From: Nicotiana tabacum
Taxonomy: Eukaryota; Streptophyta; Magnoliopsida; Solanales; Solanaceae
Assembly (NCBI RefSeq): GCF_000715075.1
Contig: NC_134101.1
Coordinates: 191,476,103 to 191,540,102, forward strand
Direction: 5' to 3'
DNA: 64,000 bases
The notes under the pieces were generated by a model that saw only the letters and a program-made list of their open reading frames with translations, ran no database searches and was not told the origin of the DNA. Shown piece by piece: positions 38,499 through 52,900 of this stretch. The stretch's first letter is position 1, and each line of letters begins with the position of its first letter. The position numbers and the translations under genes are program-made.

Positions 38499-39469
38499 TG
38501 TGGTGAAGGACCGCAGAAGCGCGTTGTTGACCATAGATGTGGTGGGTTGCCAGTTTCTAGAAACTCTCAGATGCGAGACTTTTGCCACGGAAGCGGCTGT
38601 CGCAGATCCAACTAAGTGACCGCAAAAGTGGTTTCACTGGCAGGTTGTATATAGTTCAAGAGTTTGTTCGTTTTATCACATTTTGAGTTGTAGAGCTCAG
38701 TTTTTTTTATTTAGGAGGTGATTTTCACGATTTGGATTGTGGTATGTATTTTTGACTCGGATTTGGTTATATTTTATTATTCCTTCCTTTTTTGCATTAA
38801 ATTTATATCAAATTTGAATTGGAGAAATTAAGGATTTTAATAAAAAATATTTCTATAATATAATGATGATTTGAATTCCTATTTGAGGTTAGAATTCGAT
38901 GACTTTGGTATGGTTGGGCTCATATCAGAATGGTGTTCAAATTGTGTGTTTTATCGGGTTCTGAGGTGTAGGCCCGGGGTTGACTTTTTATTCTTGTTCA
39001 AGATCGAAACTTTATTATCCGAATTATTTCATATGGATTTTATTTATGATATTAAGTAATGTTGGCTAGATTCGAGCCGTCTGGTGGTTGATTCACGCGG
39101 GAAGGGCTTCTTACAATTGATTTAGCTTCTTTGAGTTAAGTATCTTGTCTAACTTTGTGTGGGGAAAACTACCCATAGGATTTGGTCTAATTGCATTATT
39201 TGTGTTATGTGAAACACGTGTACACGAGGTGATGAGTGTGTACATGGGCTTATATATTGTAATTGACCGGTTTAGACTCTTAGGCTATTAGTATGCTTTC
39301 AATTGAAGTTATTGTTATATGAAATATCTTTCATTGTGATGTTGTTGAAAATATTGTACACATTATTGTTGAGTCGTCGACTTTGCTTTATTAGGATATC
39401 GGTATTATTGTTTTAGCAATATTATGGCATATGTGGACTTGTGGTGTGGATCGACTGTTGTTATACCGA

Positions 39470-39700
39470 GTATAAGAGTGGCATTTTACTGTTATTGATT
39501 GTATGGAGTGATACAAGTGGCTATTGATGTATTGTCTGGGCGGAGTAATATGGGTGTCTATTGATATACTCTCTGGATAGAATGATACAAGTGGCTATTG
39601 TGTTATTGTCAGGGCGGAGTGATACGAGTGACTATTGATATATTGGATAGGCAGAGTGATATGAGTGGCTGTTATGGTATTGTTGATGTTGTGAGATAAG
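39470..39700 (+). repeat. Minisatellite with GAGTGATACGAGTGGCT units
   Basis: Five or six units of about 45 bases, each with GGAGTGATAC, AGTGGCTATTG and a TATTGTCTGGGC phrase. A shorter, diverged version lies at 29465-29620 in the related LTR. Confidence 0.75.
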
Positions 39701-40948
39701 GGTGGATATGCGGGGATGATATGTGATGGCCTAAGACAGGTTGTTGATGAAAAAAGGGTATTCGTGCTTGTGCTCATGACTTCCTTGTGTGAGTCATGTA
39801 TTACGTGATTTGTAGTGTTGTTTCCAATGTGCTACTCGGTGTCACTGATATTACTTGTTGACTTGAGCTGTTATAGTACACTTGCACATGCATACACTGT
39901 CACATGCCATTTACACCAGTTCAGTAGTATGAAACTTGATGTTAATTGATCATGTACATGTATTACTATATATTTGTTTCCTCTGCAATATGGTTTGGAC
40001 TGGTAGCATGTGACCATGCTGAGCGGATTGTGATATTGAGCATATGATCATGCGGGGCGGATTGTGATATTGAACCCATGACCACGCTGGTCGAATTGTG
40101 ATATTTGCACGTGAGTTATCCATGCAGTTGTGACTTATGTTGTGGCACGAGGTCTTGGCCGTGCGAGGATGATTGATAATGTGGGCACAAGGTGTCATGT
40201 GTATAAGATTCATGATTTGTGACTTGAGATTTGTAGGTATAAGGTGTTGTGCCTCAGGGTGATTCTTGTTGTAAGTCCTATGTCGTAAACAGTTGTTGAT
40301 TAGAACTATCGTTGCTTTTCTTTAATTGCTTTCACTTGTATTTTATCTGTGCTTTGATTATTTAACTGTTTTATCTCATGATATCTCTTTGTGCCATTTA
40401 TTTAGTATGCTTTTTGTTGTATCTTTATATTGATATTTTGCACAGGTTATTTGATTAGTAAGTGTTTTGACTTGAACGTCGTCACTACTCCGCCGAGGTA
40501 AATCTTGATACTTACTGGATACCGATTATGGTATACTCATGTTGTACTTCTGCACATTTTTGTGCAGATCTAGGTGTTGAAGGCTGTGGGCCTAGGTAGT
40601 GGTAGATTCTTGATCGCGAGGATTTAAGATAGAGCTGCTCGGTCGTCGGAGTCCCTTGGAGTCCTTTTACTTACAATATTACTATCAATTCTCTATCTGA
40701 ACAATATTGCATTTTGAGTTATTTTTTTATGTATTTAGTAGAGTTCATGATCCTATACTACCTAATCTTGGGAGGATTATTGTGATTATTGTCTCATAGG
40801 CTTGTTTCACCTTTATTTCAGTATTTATATTAAACTCTACTTTAAAAATATCATAGTAATTGATTTAACTGTTGTATGTGATCGGCTCACCTAATTTTGG
40901 AGACTAGGTTCCATCACGATCCTTAATGTGGGATTTTGGATCGTGATA

Positions 40949-40990
40949 TTTATAATCGTTCAATTCCATTTGAGATACAAAAAATATGAG
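40949..40990. other. Short spacer and target site of the Tat element
   Basis: 42 bases between the LTR end and the Tat element. The last five, ATGAG (40986-40990), are the left target duplication. Confidence 0.8.
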
Positions 40991-43900
40991 TGTACACGGC
41001 TAAGATCGGAGCGTCCGATTTTATGATCGATATGACATTCCGTGGCTTGGAAGACTCAAGGCCTAGCTCCAGTCCGATCCTGAGGGTTTCTTATGCTCGA
41101 CCTCGGGGCCGCACAGATCGATGGCTATCATGGACAAGCAGTAAATTCCCGAGGCACATGATCAAAGCTGACAATGCCTGCAAGAATAGTACAAGTCTGT
41201 ACCAGATCTTTAAGTAGTTGTACCAGCTACTTTTCCTTGTAATAATGATACCTGTACCATGTTGGGGTTTCCTCTCCTATAAAAAAGGGACACATGTTAT
41301 TTCTTGCACACATGAGATTCAATACAAGAACATGAACATTCCCTGCTCTCTAACTTAAACACTCTCTATTATCTTTCCTTTGATTTATTACTTACATTTA
41401 TTGCGTTTCATTGGTTGTTATTCATTTATTACTCATCATTGATAATAAAGAGCCCTCATTAAAGCTCTTAAAACTGCTAGTCTTTCATCGGCTACCCACA
41501 GCCTGACGCTTAGCTCGACCCCGAGGCCCGGCGCAGTCTAGCTCGAGGCCCCGATTCCAGCCATCCGGTTTGGATAGTAACGCTGCCCTTTACTCTTACT
41601 TTATTTTCCTAACTCACACCTAGAATCTATTGCCTAACAACTAGCATAAAAATAAATCACATATTTTTAGAACTACAAAATAAAATCTAATTGTAATTAC
41701 CATTTTCGAGATAAACAGTTTGGCGCCCACCATGGGGCTAAAACTAATAGTGATTATTTTCATGCTGGTTTACTGTCACGAACCCGGTTCACCCTCCATG
41801 AACTATCGTGACGGTATCTAATCTCTACGACTAGGTAAGCCTAACAATGCGAAAAATAAACCAATTTGCGGAAGATAAAATTAAAAACCAAAATAGTGAA
41901 ATAAAATAGTATTTTAAAGTTCCGCTTGGCATACACAATAACAACTCTCGAAACTAATAATATTTCCCAAAACCCAAAATGTCATGATCAAAAGCCTTTG
42001 GATGTCTACAAGCATCTAACTCCAGAATATCTAACAAAAAAAACGAAAGTACAAAAGGGCTAATACAAAAAGAGAGAGTAGAAAGGGACTCTTCAGTCTA
42101 CGGACGCAACATATATACCTCGGAGTCTCTACAGGTGTCTCGTCTTAAGCGTGATAAGTCTGAGTGGAAGTACCTAGATCTGCACATGAAAAACATGCGC
42201 AGAAAGGGATGAGTACACACAGCGGTACTCAGTAAGTGATGAGGAAGATCAAGGCCCTACTGAGATTAAATAAAATATAAGGTTCAACAGTGTAGAACAA
42301 AAACAGTATAAGTAAGTACAACGGTAAAAGTAGCATAGGATATAAAGGACAACAACAACTACTACAGAGGCAAAGTAAACATAGGAAGAAATACAACTCA
42401 GCACAAAAATAACAATCGAGGATCTCCCGGGATACCGTCCTATAGTCCCAAATATAAATATCCAGTGGATCTCCTGGGATACTGTCCCGTAGTCCAAATC
42501 ATAATGCGAGGGGATCTCTCGGAATACCGATCTGTAGTCCCAAATGTAAATACTCAGTACAGGGGGAATCTACCGGGTGCAGTCCCGTAGTTCCAATGTA
42601 AATGTGCATGGGGATCTCCTGAAATACCGTTCCATAGTCCAAAAGTAAACATACATGGGGGATATCCTGGGATACCGCCCCGGAGTCCCAAAGTAAACAC
42701 ACAGCAACAACAAGAAGAATACACAGTGCAATTCAAGTTCCATATCAAGGTAAAACAAGTATTTCTAACATAGCATGTTGCACGTAATCCAAACAAAGCA
42801 GTTTGATCAAGTAAGGCAATTAAGTCAATTAGGAATATTTTCCTAAGCTAACAACATGCTTAAATTTGCAAGTAGTATAAACAGGGAAAAAAGGACATAA
42901 TTGTAAGTACTTAATGAAAAACCAGATTTTCAACATTTAGCTCAAGTACGCACTCGTCACCTTATGTACAAGGCATTTCAATTATCAATAATACCAAATC
43001 CTAAGGGAAGTTTTCCTCACACAAGGTTAGGCAAGCCACTTACCTCAAACCGGCTCAAAGTCAACCCAAAACCACGTTCTTGCCACGAATACTCGACTCC
43101 AAATGGCCTAAATCCATTCAATTCAATTGCATAATGTAAATAACACTTCAAGTAACTGATTCTACAAATAAATTCTAAGCTAATACCCGAAATTAGGAAA
43201 AATGACCAATTTACATTTCCAGAATCCTCACACTCTCACGAGTCTATACATATCAAGAACACTAAAATCGGTGTTTAATTGACCCCTCAAATACCCATTT
43301 TAAGGTCTCTTAATCTCAAGCCCTAATTACCCACTTTGCACTGATATTTCCCTAATTTTTCATCACTAATTAGATCTTTAATCACATATAAACGAGTTAT
43401 GAAGTCAAAAATATTACCTCCAAGTTATTCCCCTTTGGTTTCCTCAAAAATCTCCCTCAAAAGCTTCAATCCCGTTAAATAATGGTGGGAAAATGAAGAA
43501 AGACCGCTGATGGGCTATTTAAATACTGCCCAGGTTTTTATAAAATTTCTTCAGTGCGTTCGCGACCCATCACATGCGTTCACATAGCACCTCCTCCCTC
43601 TACACGATTGCGACTAGCTCTATGCGATCGCATAGAAAAATTCCATCACCTCACTGCCACTCCAAGTCCTTCTACGCGAACGCAAAGCTCTCCACGCGAA
43701 CGCAGCGACCAAGGCTGCTCACCGTACGCGATCGAACTCCTATCTTCGCGATCGCAATTCACAAAATCCACCTCGCCTCAAATTACTCTATGCGATCGCG
43801 GATGAACTCATGCAATCGCAATGAACAAACCATTGCTACTAAAACACCAGAAAACCAGCAAACTCCCAAAGACCAAAAGTGCCCGTTTGAGAATCTGAAA

Positions 43901-46900
43901 TACACCCGAGGCCCCCGGGACCTCAACCAAACCTACCAACATATCCCACAACATCATTCAAACTTATTCCAACCTTCGGAATGCTCAAAACAACATCAAA
44001 ATACCAATTTTTTATCGGATTCAAGCCTAAGCATTTCAAAAACTCTCAAATCACGCTTTCGATCAAAAAGTCTGTCAAACCTCGTCCGAATGACCTAAAA
44101 TTTTGCACACACATCACATTCAACACTATGAGCTACTCCAACTTCCGAAATTCCATTCCGACCCTCAGCTCAAAATCTCACTATCGAACCGGAAACTTCA
44201 AAAATTCAACTTTCAGCATTTCAAGCCTAAATTAGCTACGGGCCTTCAAAACACAATCCGAACACGCCCTTAAACCTGAAATCACCCAGCGGAGCTAAGG
44301 AACCATCGTAATTCCATTCCGAGACCGTCTTGTTCTGACTACGGTCAAATTTCCAAAAACTTAAGCTTTCATTTAGGGATTAAGTGTCCCAAAACTCTCC
44401 AAAAGTCCAAATAATTCCTCTCGACAACTCACAATGGCAGAAACAAACACGGGAAAAGCACATAATAAGAGATTAGGGCGTAATTCTTAAAACGACCGGT
44501 CGAGTCGTTATATTTACTGAAAACACAAGTTATTCTTTACAGTTTTTCTTGCCCAAGAATCTTTGATTTCAGGTAAAAATGTCTAACTCTGTGAATGCAT
44601 ATGAAAACAACGGTCTTGAAGACCATAGGGAGAATGGTGTAGTTGTTCCAGGTGTCGATGTAGCACCGCAAAACCCTGAGGATGTACCAGAGCCAATCCC
44701 CGTGGATGTGGTCTCATGCAATGCCCGACACGTCGATATAAGCTCCCACACTAACGGGAATATATGCCAAGAAAACCAACAGAAAGTTCGGAAAAACCCG
44801 GCCCGGAAAAAAAGAGAGGCAGATAGGATGAGCGGAACGGGAAAACCTCAGCACATCATTCATATGATCATTGGGGGGACCGACGTTCCTCAAGGACCCA
44901 TGATCAAACGGACAAATGTTTCTGTTACAACAGAAGGGCAAATTTGAGACCGCATGCCCGAGGACATCCTAGAATTCAGTGAAGAAGACTTCGAGACCTT
45001 GTGTAATTCACATAACGATACGCTGGTAATTTCATTTCTCTTGAATAACGCTCAAGTTAAACAAGCACTCGTGGATCCAGGTAGCTCAGCCAACTTAATC
45101 AGGTCAAAGGTGGTAGAACAGCTTGGACTGCTCAACCAAATCATACCTACCTCCCGAGTTCTCAACAGCTTCAACATGGCCAGCGAAGCAACGAATGGGG
45201 AGACCACCCTCCCGGTCAACATATCCGATATTGTTTAGAATACCAAATTTCACGTCATTGAAGGTGACATGAGATACAATGCATTGCTTAGAAGGCCATG
45301 GATACACAATATGAGGGCAGTACCGTCGACTCTTCATCAGATGATGAAATTTCCAACAAAAGACGGTATAAAATGGTATATGGGGAACAACATGCAACAA
45401 AGGAGATGTTCGCGGTTCACGAGGAGGTACCAACTTCTATACCCTCTACCTGGAAGGAGCCAGTAGACAAATAGACCCTCGAGGATGATGAAGAAGATTT
45501 CTTAACTCCCTAAACCCTCATTGCCCCTGAAGAATTGGATGCAAAAAAGTCAACAATTGAAGAACTGGATCAAGCATCTCCCAGATTGGAAGGTATACAT
45601 GGGAACGAGACTAACCCCCAAACTTAGGAAAAAACTCATTCAATTTCTTATCAATAACATCGATTGCTTTGATTGGTCCCATTTAAACATGACAGGGATC
45701 CCGCCGGAAATAACCACCCATCGACTAAGTGTCGGCCCCAGGTTCAAACCATTGAAGCAAAAAAGGAGACCTCAGTTCGAGGTAAAACACGCGTTCATAA
45801 AGGACGAGGTAACAAAACTCCTCAAAATAGGGTCTATTAGGGAGGTAAAATATCCCGAATGGTTGGCTAATGTGGTGGTAGTTCCCAAAAAGGGGAATAA
45901 ATTAAGAATGTGCATAGATTATAAAGACTTGAATAAAGCATGCCCCAAAGATTCATTCCCGTTTCCCAACATCGATCGCTTGATCGATGCCACAGCCGGC
46001 CACGAGATCCTCACCTTTCTCAATGCCTACTCAAGGTATAATTATATCCAAATGAACCCCGAGGACAGGGAGAAGACTTCGTTCATCACAAAGTACGGTA
46101 CGTATTGCTACAATGTGATGCCCTTCGGGCTGAAAAATGCGAGAGCCACGTACCAACGCCTAGTTAATAAGATGTTCGAACATCAAATAGGAAAATCTAT
46201 AGAAGTTTACATTGATGATATGCTAGTTAAGTCCCTGTGCGCAGAGGACCATTTGACTCATTTGGAGGAAAGATTCGACATCCTCAGAAGCTACAATATG
46301 AAACTCAATCCCAAGAAATATGCGTTCGGAGTGGGTTCGGGCAAATTCTTAGGCTTCATGGTGTCAAACAGGGGGATTGAGATCAACCTCGACAAAATCA
46401 AAGCCATCAAAGAAATCACGATGGTAAACAATGTGAAGGCCGTGCAACGGTTGACCGGGCAGATAACAGCCTTGGGCCGATTCATATCGAGGTCATCAGA
46501 CAGAGTTCATCACTTCTTCTCCTTGCTCAAAAAGAAAACAGCTTTGAATGGGCTCCGAAATGTCAACACGCCTTAGAGGAGTTGAAGCGATATCTGACAA
46601 GCCCACCTTTACTCCACACCCCAAAGGAGGGTGAGACGTTATATTTGTACCTGGTCATATCCAAGGTAGCGGTAAGTGGTGTGCTGGTTCGAGAAAAACA
46701 AGTTATGCAATTCCCCATTTATTATGTAAGTCGGACCCTAGGAGATATCGAAATCAGATATCCGCACCTGGAAAAATTGGCTCTTGCATTGATAAGCGCA
46801 TCTCGAAAATTAAAACCTTATTTTCAATGCCATCATATTTGTGTTTTGACGACATATCCTCTTCGAGGCATATTGCATAAGCCCGAATTATCGGGTCGAC

Positions 46901-49900
46901 TAGCCAAATAGACCATCGAGCTCAGGGCGTATGATATCGAGTATCAACCCCAAACGGCTATCAAGTCCCAAATTTTGGTGGATTTTGTGGCTGACTTTAC
47001 GCCTGCCCTCGTGCCCAAGGTAGTATGGACCTTATTCACTGATGGTGTATCGAACGTGAAAGGGTTCGGGCTCGGCATAGTTCTGAAGCCGCCTACGGGC
47101 GGCATGATTAGGCAATCAATAAAAACTGCAAGGCTAACTAACAACGAAGTCGAGTATGAGGCTATGATTGTAGGTCTGGAAATGGCCAAAGGCCTAGGAG
47201 CGGAAGTAATCGAAGCAAAATGTGATTCCCTTCTGGTGGTAAATCAGGTAAATGGAAGCTTCAAAGTTTGGGATGACAAGATGCAAAGATACTTAGACAA
47301 AATTCAAGTCATATTGCATCGCTTCAAAGAATGGACTCTGGTCCACATACCTCGGGAGCAGAATAGCGAGGCCGATGCCCTCGCAAACCTGGGATCATTA
47401 GTCGAGGAAGATGACTTACTCCCCGGGGTTGTTGTTCAACTATCCAAATCAGTGATAAAAGAAGGCCATGCCGAGATCAACTCCACTAGCCTAACATAGA
47501 ATTGGAGAAATAAATACATCGACTATCTGGAAAGTGGAAAACTACCCGCAGACCCAAAAGAGTCAAGGGCCCTACGAACCAAAGTAGCCCGGTTCTCGCT
47601 CGACGAATATAGAACTATATACAAAAGAACCTTTGATGGGACCTTAGCAGTATGTTTGGGACCGGGGGACACAGATTACGTGCTTCGAGAAATCCATGAG
47701 GGCACCTGTGGAAATAACTACGGTGTTGACTCCCTAGTTCGAAAGGTGATCAGAGCAGGCTACTATTGGGACAGCATGGAGAAGGACACCAAAGAAATCG
47801 CCTAAAAATGCAACAAATGCCAGAGATTTGCAATGATGATTCACCAGCCCAGTGAATAGCTGCACTCAGTCTTGTCGCCATGGTCGTTCATGAAGTGGGG
47901 GATGGACATTGTCGGACCCCTGCCAACGGCACCAGGTAAAGCTAGATTTATCTTATTTATGACTGACTACTTTTCGAAATGGGTGGAAGCGCAGGCCTTC
48001 GAGAAGGTATGGGAAAAAGAAGTCATTAACTTCATCTGGGACCATATCATGTGTCGATTCGGGATTCCCTCCGAGATAACTTGTGATAACGGGAAGCAGT
48101 TCATCGGGAGTAAAGTAACAAAGTTCCTCGAGGATCATAAAATCAAAAGGATCTTGTCAACACCCTACCACCCATGTGCAAACGGTCAGGCTGAGTCCAC
48201 AAACAAGACCATCATTCAAAACTTGAAAAAGAAGTTAGAAAATGCGAAAGGAAAATGGAGAGAAATGTTGCCCGAAGTGCTATGGGCATACGGAACAACT
48301 CCAAAATCAATCATAGGAGAGACGCCTTTCTCTCTAGTATACGGCTCTGAGGCTTTGATAACGGTCGAGGTCGGAGAGCCTAGCGCCAGATTTCGACATG
48401 CCACCAAGAGCTCAAACAACGAGGCTATGACTGCAGCCCTCGAACTATTAGATGAAAATCTAGAAGCTTCACTGGTCCGAATGGCCGCCCAAAAATAAAA
48501 GATCAAAAAATACTATAACAGGAGAACAAATCTCCGACATTTCGGGGTCGGGGACTTAGTCCTAAGGAAAGTCACCCTAAACACTTCAAACCCTAATGAA
48601 GAGAAGCTAGGCCCAGGATAGGAAGGACCGTACTACATCCTCGGAGTGATCGGTAAAGGGTCGTATAAGCTCGATACCATGGAAGGCAAACAACTTCCAA
48701 GCAATTGGAACATGTCAATGCTCAAATGCTATTACTACTGAGGTGTCCGATGGAAGACACCGAAACATCCTATGACTCCGACATCAATCCCTTCAAAGGA
48801 GACAAAAGGATGAACAAACATCGAAGTAGCAATCGCAAGCCACACTCTCGACTTCACTCGAGTGAGTGAGCAAAGGACCGTACTGCGTCCCTGGAGAAAG
48901 CAATTGAAGAATATCGAGGCTCGAAGCGCCATAACTGCTAAGGTATAACCGTCTCCCTTTTCATTTTACGTCTTACACTAACTTGTGTGCAGGCGTCTGG
49001 TCAGAAGAATCAAAGCACCTTCCAGCTTGAAGACCTTAGGTTTTAAAGAATGCGATGCGCTCTTTTCCTTTGATCGGATTTTATCCCAAGAAGGGTTTTA
49101 CCGGCAAGGTTTTTAACGAAGCAACATCTATATGCTACCTAAGGAGAACTTAACAAGTATTCAAGGCTTCTCTTCAATCAACCTCGAATACTGGGGGGAC
49201 ATCCCCCTAGGAGGTCATCTCCCCGGAGAAATCAAGACGAGCCAAAGAGGGTCTCAATAGAAAAATGATATATCGGGCCAAACGGTCGAAAGAACCGTGT
49301 CCGCATAGAACAATCGAACCCTCAACGGCTAAAACTATGTAATACTTATGCTAAGTAATCAAGGAATACATTTTGACTCTTACCATCAGAACGCTTTGCG
49401 CTCCGAGCAAAGATTGCTACTTTTACAAACAAGGGCCCCAAGGCCAGAAATTCCCCAAACTCTCGGGGACTGACATCTAAAGTTCAAAGTAGTAAGACCT
49501 CCGGGCAGGAAACTTCGAGCATGTAAGTCCTCAAATGAGACAACGTCAAGCTTACAAAGAACAGCTCCAAAGCCAAAGACATTCGATATCTCGGGGACTG
49601 TCGCCAACTGTCACCCCATTGGGCTATTGAAAATCCGAGGCCATAAGACACTGAGCTTGCAACCTCGAGCCCGAAAGCCCTCTGTATGGCGATGCCCAAA
49701 AATGTAAAACCTCCACGAGGCATTATCAACGACATAAGCCCTCCATGAGGCATCTTAAACGCTATAAGACCTCCGGGCATGCCCAAATCTGTAAAACCTC
49801 AAGCCATGCATGATCTATACTTGTACCAAGTAGCCTACCTGTAAGACCTCAAGCCAGGCATGAATTATACTTGTGTCAAGTAACTTATCTGTAAGACTTC

Positions 49901-52900
49901 AAGCAAGGCATGCTCAAATTTATAAGACCTTACAAAAGGCATAAACCCGATCTTAAAATTAAGGCTATATATTCGAACTTGTAGACCCCTAAAAAGGCAT
50001 ACCCTCGATATAGGCGCCGAAGCTACTTCACTCGGGCACTAAAATGCTACGGCCAAACACAACAACTCTGGTCACAAGGCTCCGGCCAAATTAACACGAC
50101 TTGGGGATGCTCGACCGTCGCTATAAAATCACAGGCCTTCAATTGCTTCGAAATACTTCAAAAAGAACCGGTTAACCAGGCTACCCTTGGCATAAACAAA
50201 GAGCTTCGATCATATTAGCTCCAAACAATAAAAAGGTTTCTAAATAATTCAGCCATCGAGCGAAACCTCCCAAGGTGCTCGTCTGTTGTCATATAACGGC
50301 TCACAATCGAGGTTCTTATCAAACCGTCGAAGAGTCGGACAAACACATAAATTTCAACGATGGAAAAATAAAACCTATACTAAAGGTCGTACCGACCTAA
50401 TGCGTAAGAGCCATTGTAGTCAGCTTAAGTTAAAGGTCGTACCGACCCAATATGTAAGAGCCACTGTCACTAGCTTAAGTTAAAGGTCATACCAACCTAA
50501 TACGTAAGAGCCACTATTTCCACCTTAAGTCAAAGGTCGTATAGACCCAATGCATAACAGCCACTGTCGCTGCCTTAAGTTAAAGGTCGTACCGACCGAA
50601 TGCGTAAGAGCCATCTTCGCCAGCTTAAAAGGGCTTCAAGGCCGATTTCTAGACCTAAAGGTCGACAATCTCGAGTCAAAGACTAGACTCGGGGACTAAG
50701 TCCCAAATGGTCAACATTCGACCGTCACAAATCACCCAGCAGTAGCAAGCAACCAAGGGTTTTAATCTGAGGTCCGAATTCCTGGACCAAATCGTCGAAG
50801 CAAAGGAAAAACAAGAAATGATGAGAAACGAAAGGCAATTTATATTTATTGCTCACAAGGGTACATTTACAAGGCCTATAAAGCCCTTACAAGGGAGAGA
50901 ACAAATAAAACCCTAATCTACCACCGGGTCTATGCCTTCAACGGCTCCCTCGGAGGTTGTGCCCTTAACAGCTCCGGCCGCGGTCCCAGGGTCTTCAACG
51001 GCCTCTTCCCTTTTGGGGATTTTGCCTTCATCCTCATCATCTCCCGAGCCACTAATCGACTCACTTTTAGAAGCAAGCAGGGCCACAACCTTCTCCTCTA
51101 GGGTCTTCACGCTCTCGAGCTCGGCAGGCAGATCAATGCCCCATGCATGTATATCCTCGAAAGTTTGCCTTCGAGATTCTAACCGAGCATATTCCATGGA
51201 TCGAGTCAATTGCAGCTCGGGCCTTTCGGGCACTCTCCTGGCCTGAGCATTTGCAGCAGCATCACCCTCTTTGTGCGAAGATACGAGCACCCTGGCTTCA
51301 GCTTTGATCCCGGATAGCACGACAACTAACTCATTATGAAGATCTTTATACTTATTACTCTCCGCCCTCGCATCATGAAGTTGATGCCACACTAAGACCA
51401 CATTCCCTTGAAGGATCTCTCTCTCGGAAGATATCTCACTCACGTGCTGTTTGAGTTCGAGAATTTCGAAGTCTCTGGCTCAGAGCTCTTCCCTTATAGG
51501 GACACCCTTCTTCTCGAGCTGCGTAGATCAGCCCACAAGTGTTAAAATGCTGAAATCAGGTAAACATTTAGACAAATGCCAACGAAGACTATATGACCTG
51601 CCCATCAAGATGAATCTTCTCACGGGGCGCCGCCTCCAAACAATCTTGAAGGCCACGAAGTTCCTCCTCATTCTTGATAGAAAGAGCTCTAAGCTCATCA
51701 GCTTCCGAGGTGAGCTTCCTATGCACGCCCTCGGAGCGAGTCAACTCGGCTTGAAACCTGGCAATGGTCTGATTATAAAGCACCTTGGCCTAGAGCCATG
51801 AAAGAAACAAAGTTAGAAAGACAAAAAGCAGGGCGCCGAGCAGAATTTGTAAAAAGAGTTACCTACCCACAGAGCCTGTCCTTCTCACTGAAAATAAGTG
51901 AGGCGTCGAGCTCAGGGTTTTTCTCAGGCACAACTGAAAGCCCCTCAAACGCATCTTTATCTCCGATGGGCTCCCCCACATCGGAAGGTTCTTTATTCTA
52001 AGCATCCTGCATCTCCCTAGGAGGTAAAGTCGATATTGGAGGGGAATTGCTCACTTCAATAGCCTCGACTGGATCAATTAGGGCCATCTCTTGTTTCTGG
52101 AGAGCTTCAGAACTAGGCTATCCCAGACCGCCTACCAAATGCACCTCAGCCCGAGGAATATTTTGGCCATCAACTAGCTCGAGGACATTACCCGATACAC
52201 CCTCAAAGGCCTCTTCATCCCGAGGTAGGATGACAGCAACATCGAGTCTCGACTTGAAAGCCATCGTCTTAGCAGTATGAGGGGCGATCAGGTTTCCCCT
52301 CCCTCGGATGTTACCAAGGAACCATTTTTCTCCTCACATTCAGCTCGGGGACTCCCCGCTACTCCTGAAGTTAAGGCTGCTGAATTAGCCTTAGGTTCTT
52401 CCACTTTTGCCTTCTTGGATTTCGAAGGCTCAGTTGACGATTCCCTTTGTCTTTTATCCTCTCTGTTGGGTTTCGAGGCATCCGCTTCCCTATATGGTGC
52501 TTCTCTCATCAAGAAGGCCTCTCCTAGACCTGCCTAAATACAAGATATAAACACAGGGAATGAAGGCGCAATCAGTGATATCTCTTATAAGAAATTCAAC
52601 TATAGCAGAAGTAAGGGATCACCGTGGTCCTTGGCCTCCCATCGAGCCCTAGACAGGTCGTGACACACACGCTCGACATATAGGCAAGTCAAATCCAGTC
52701 GAGGAAACCAGCGAGAGATCCCTAACCGTGCTAGGGTACACTGCATCAGCTGCATCAGCGGAGGAAGTCAGTTCATGGGGAAATTGATCCTAAAGGGAAA
52801 GAAAATACTTAATCAGCGTATCCACTTACTTTCGTGTTCCGCCTTTTAGGGAACGACATTTTCTCCGCTTGGATCAGATTCGAGGTCTTGACTCGGACGA

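Larger units (their letters stand above)
36922..40948 (+). mobile_element. Long LTR, complete, with nested CACTA element
   Basis: It starts TGTAACAACCCGACCGGTC after a polypurine tract and ends GGATTTTGGATCGTGATA, with CA changed to TA at the terminus. Without the CACTA element and its duplicated TGT it is about 3.27 kb. No primer site follows, so it is a 3' LTR or solo copy. It contains two minisatellite blocks (39470-39700; 40010-40100) and a dyad domain cut in two by the CACTA insertion (37620-37743 and 38502-38640). Confidence 0.85.
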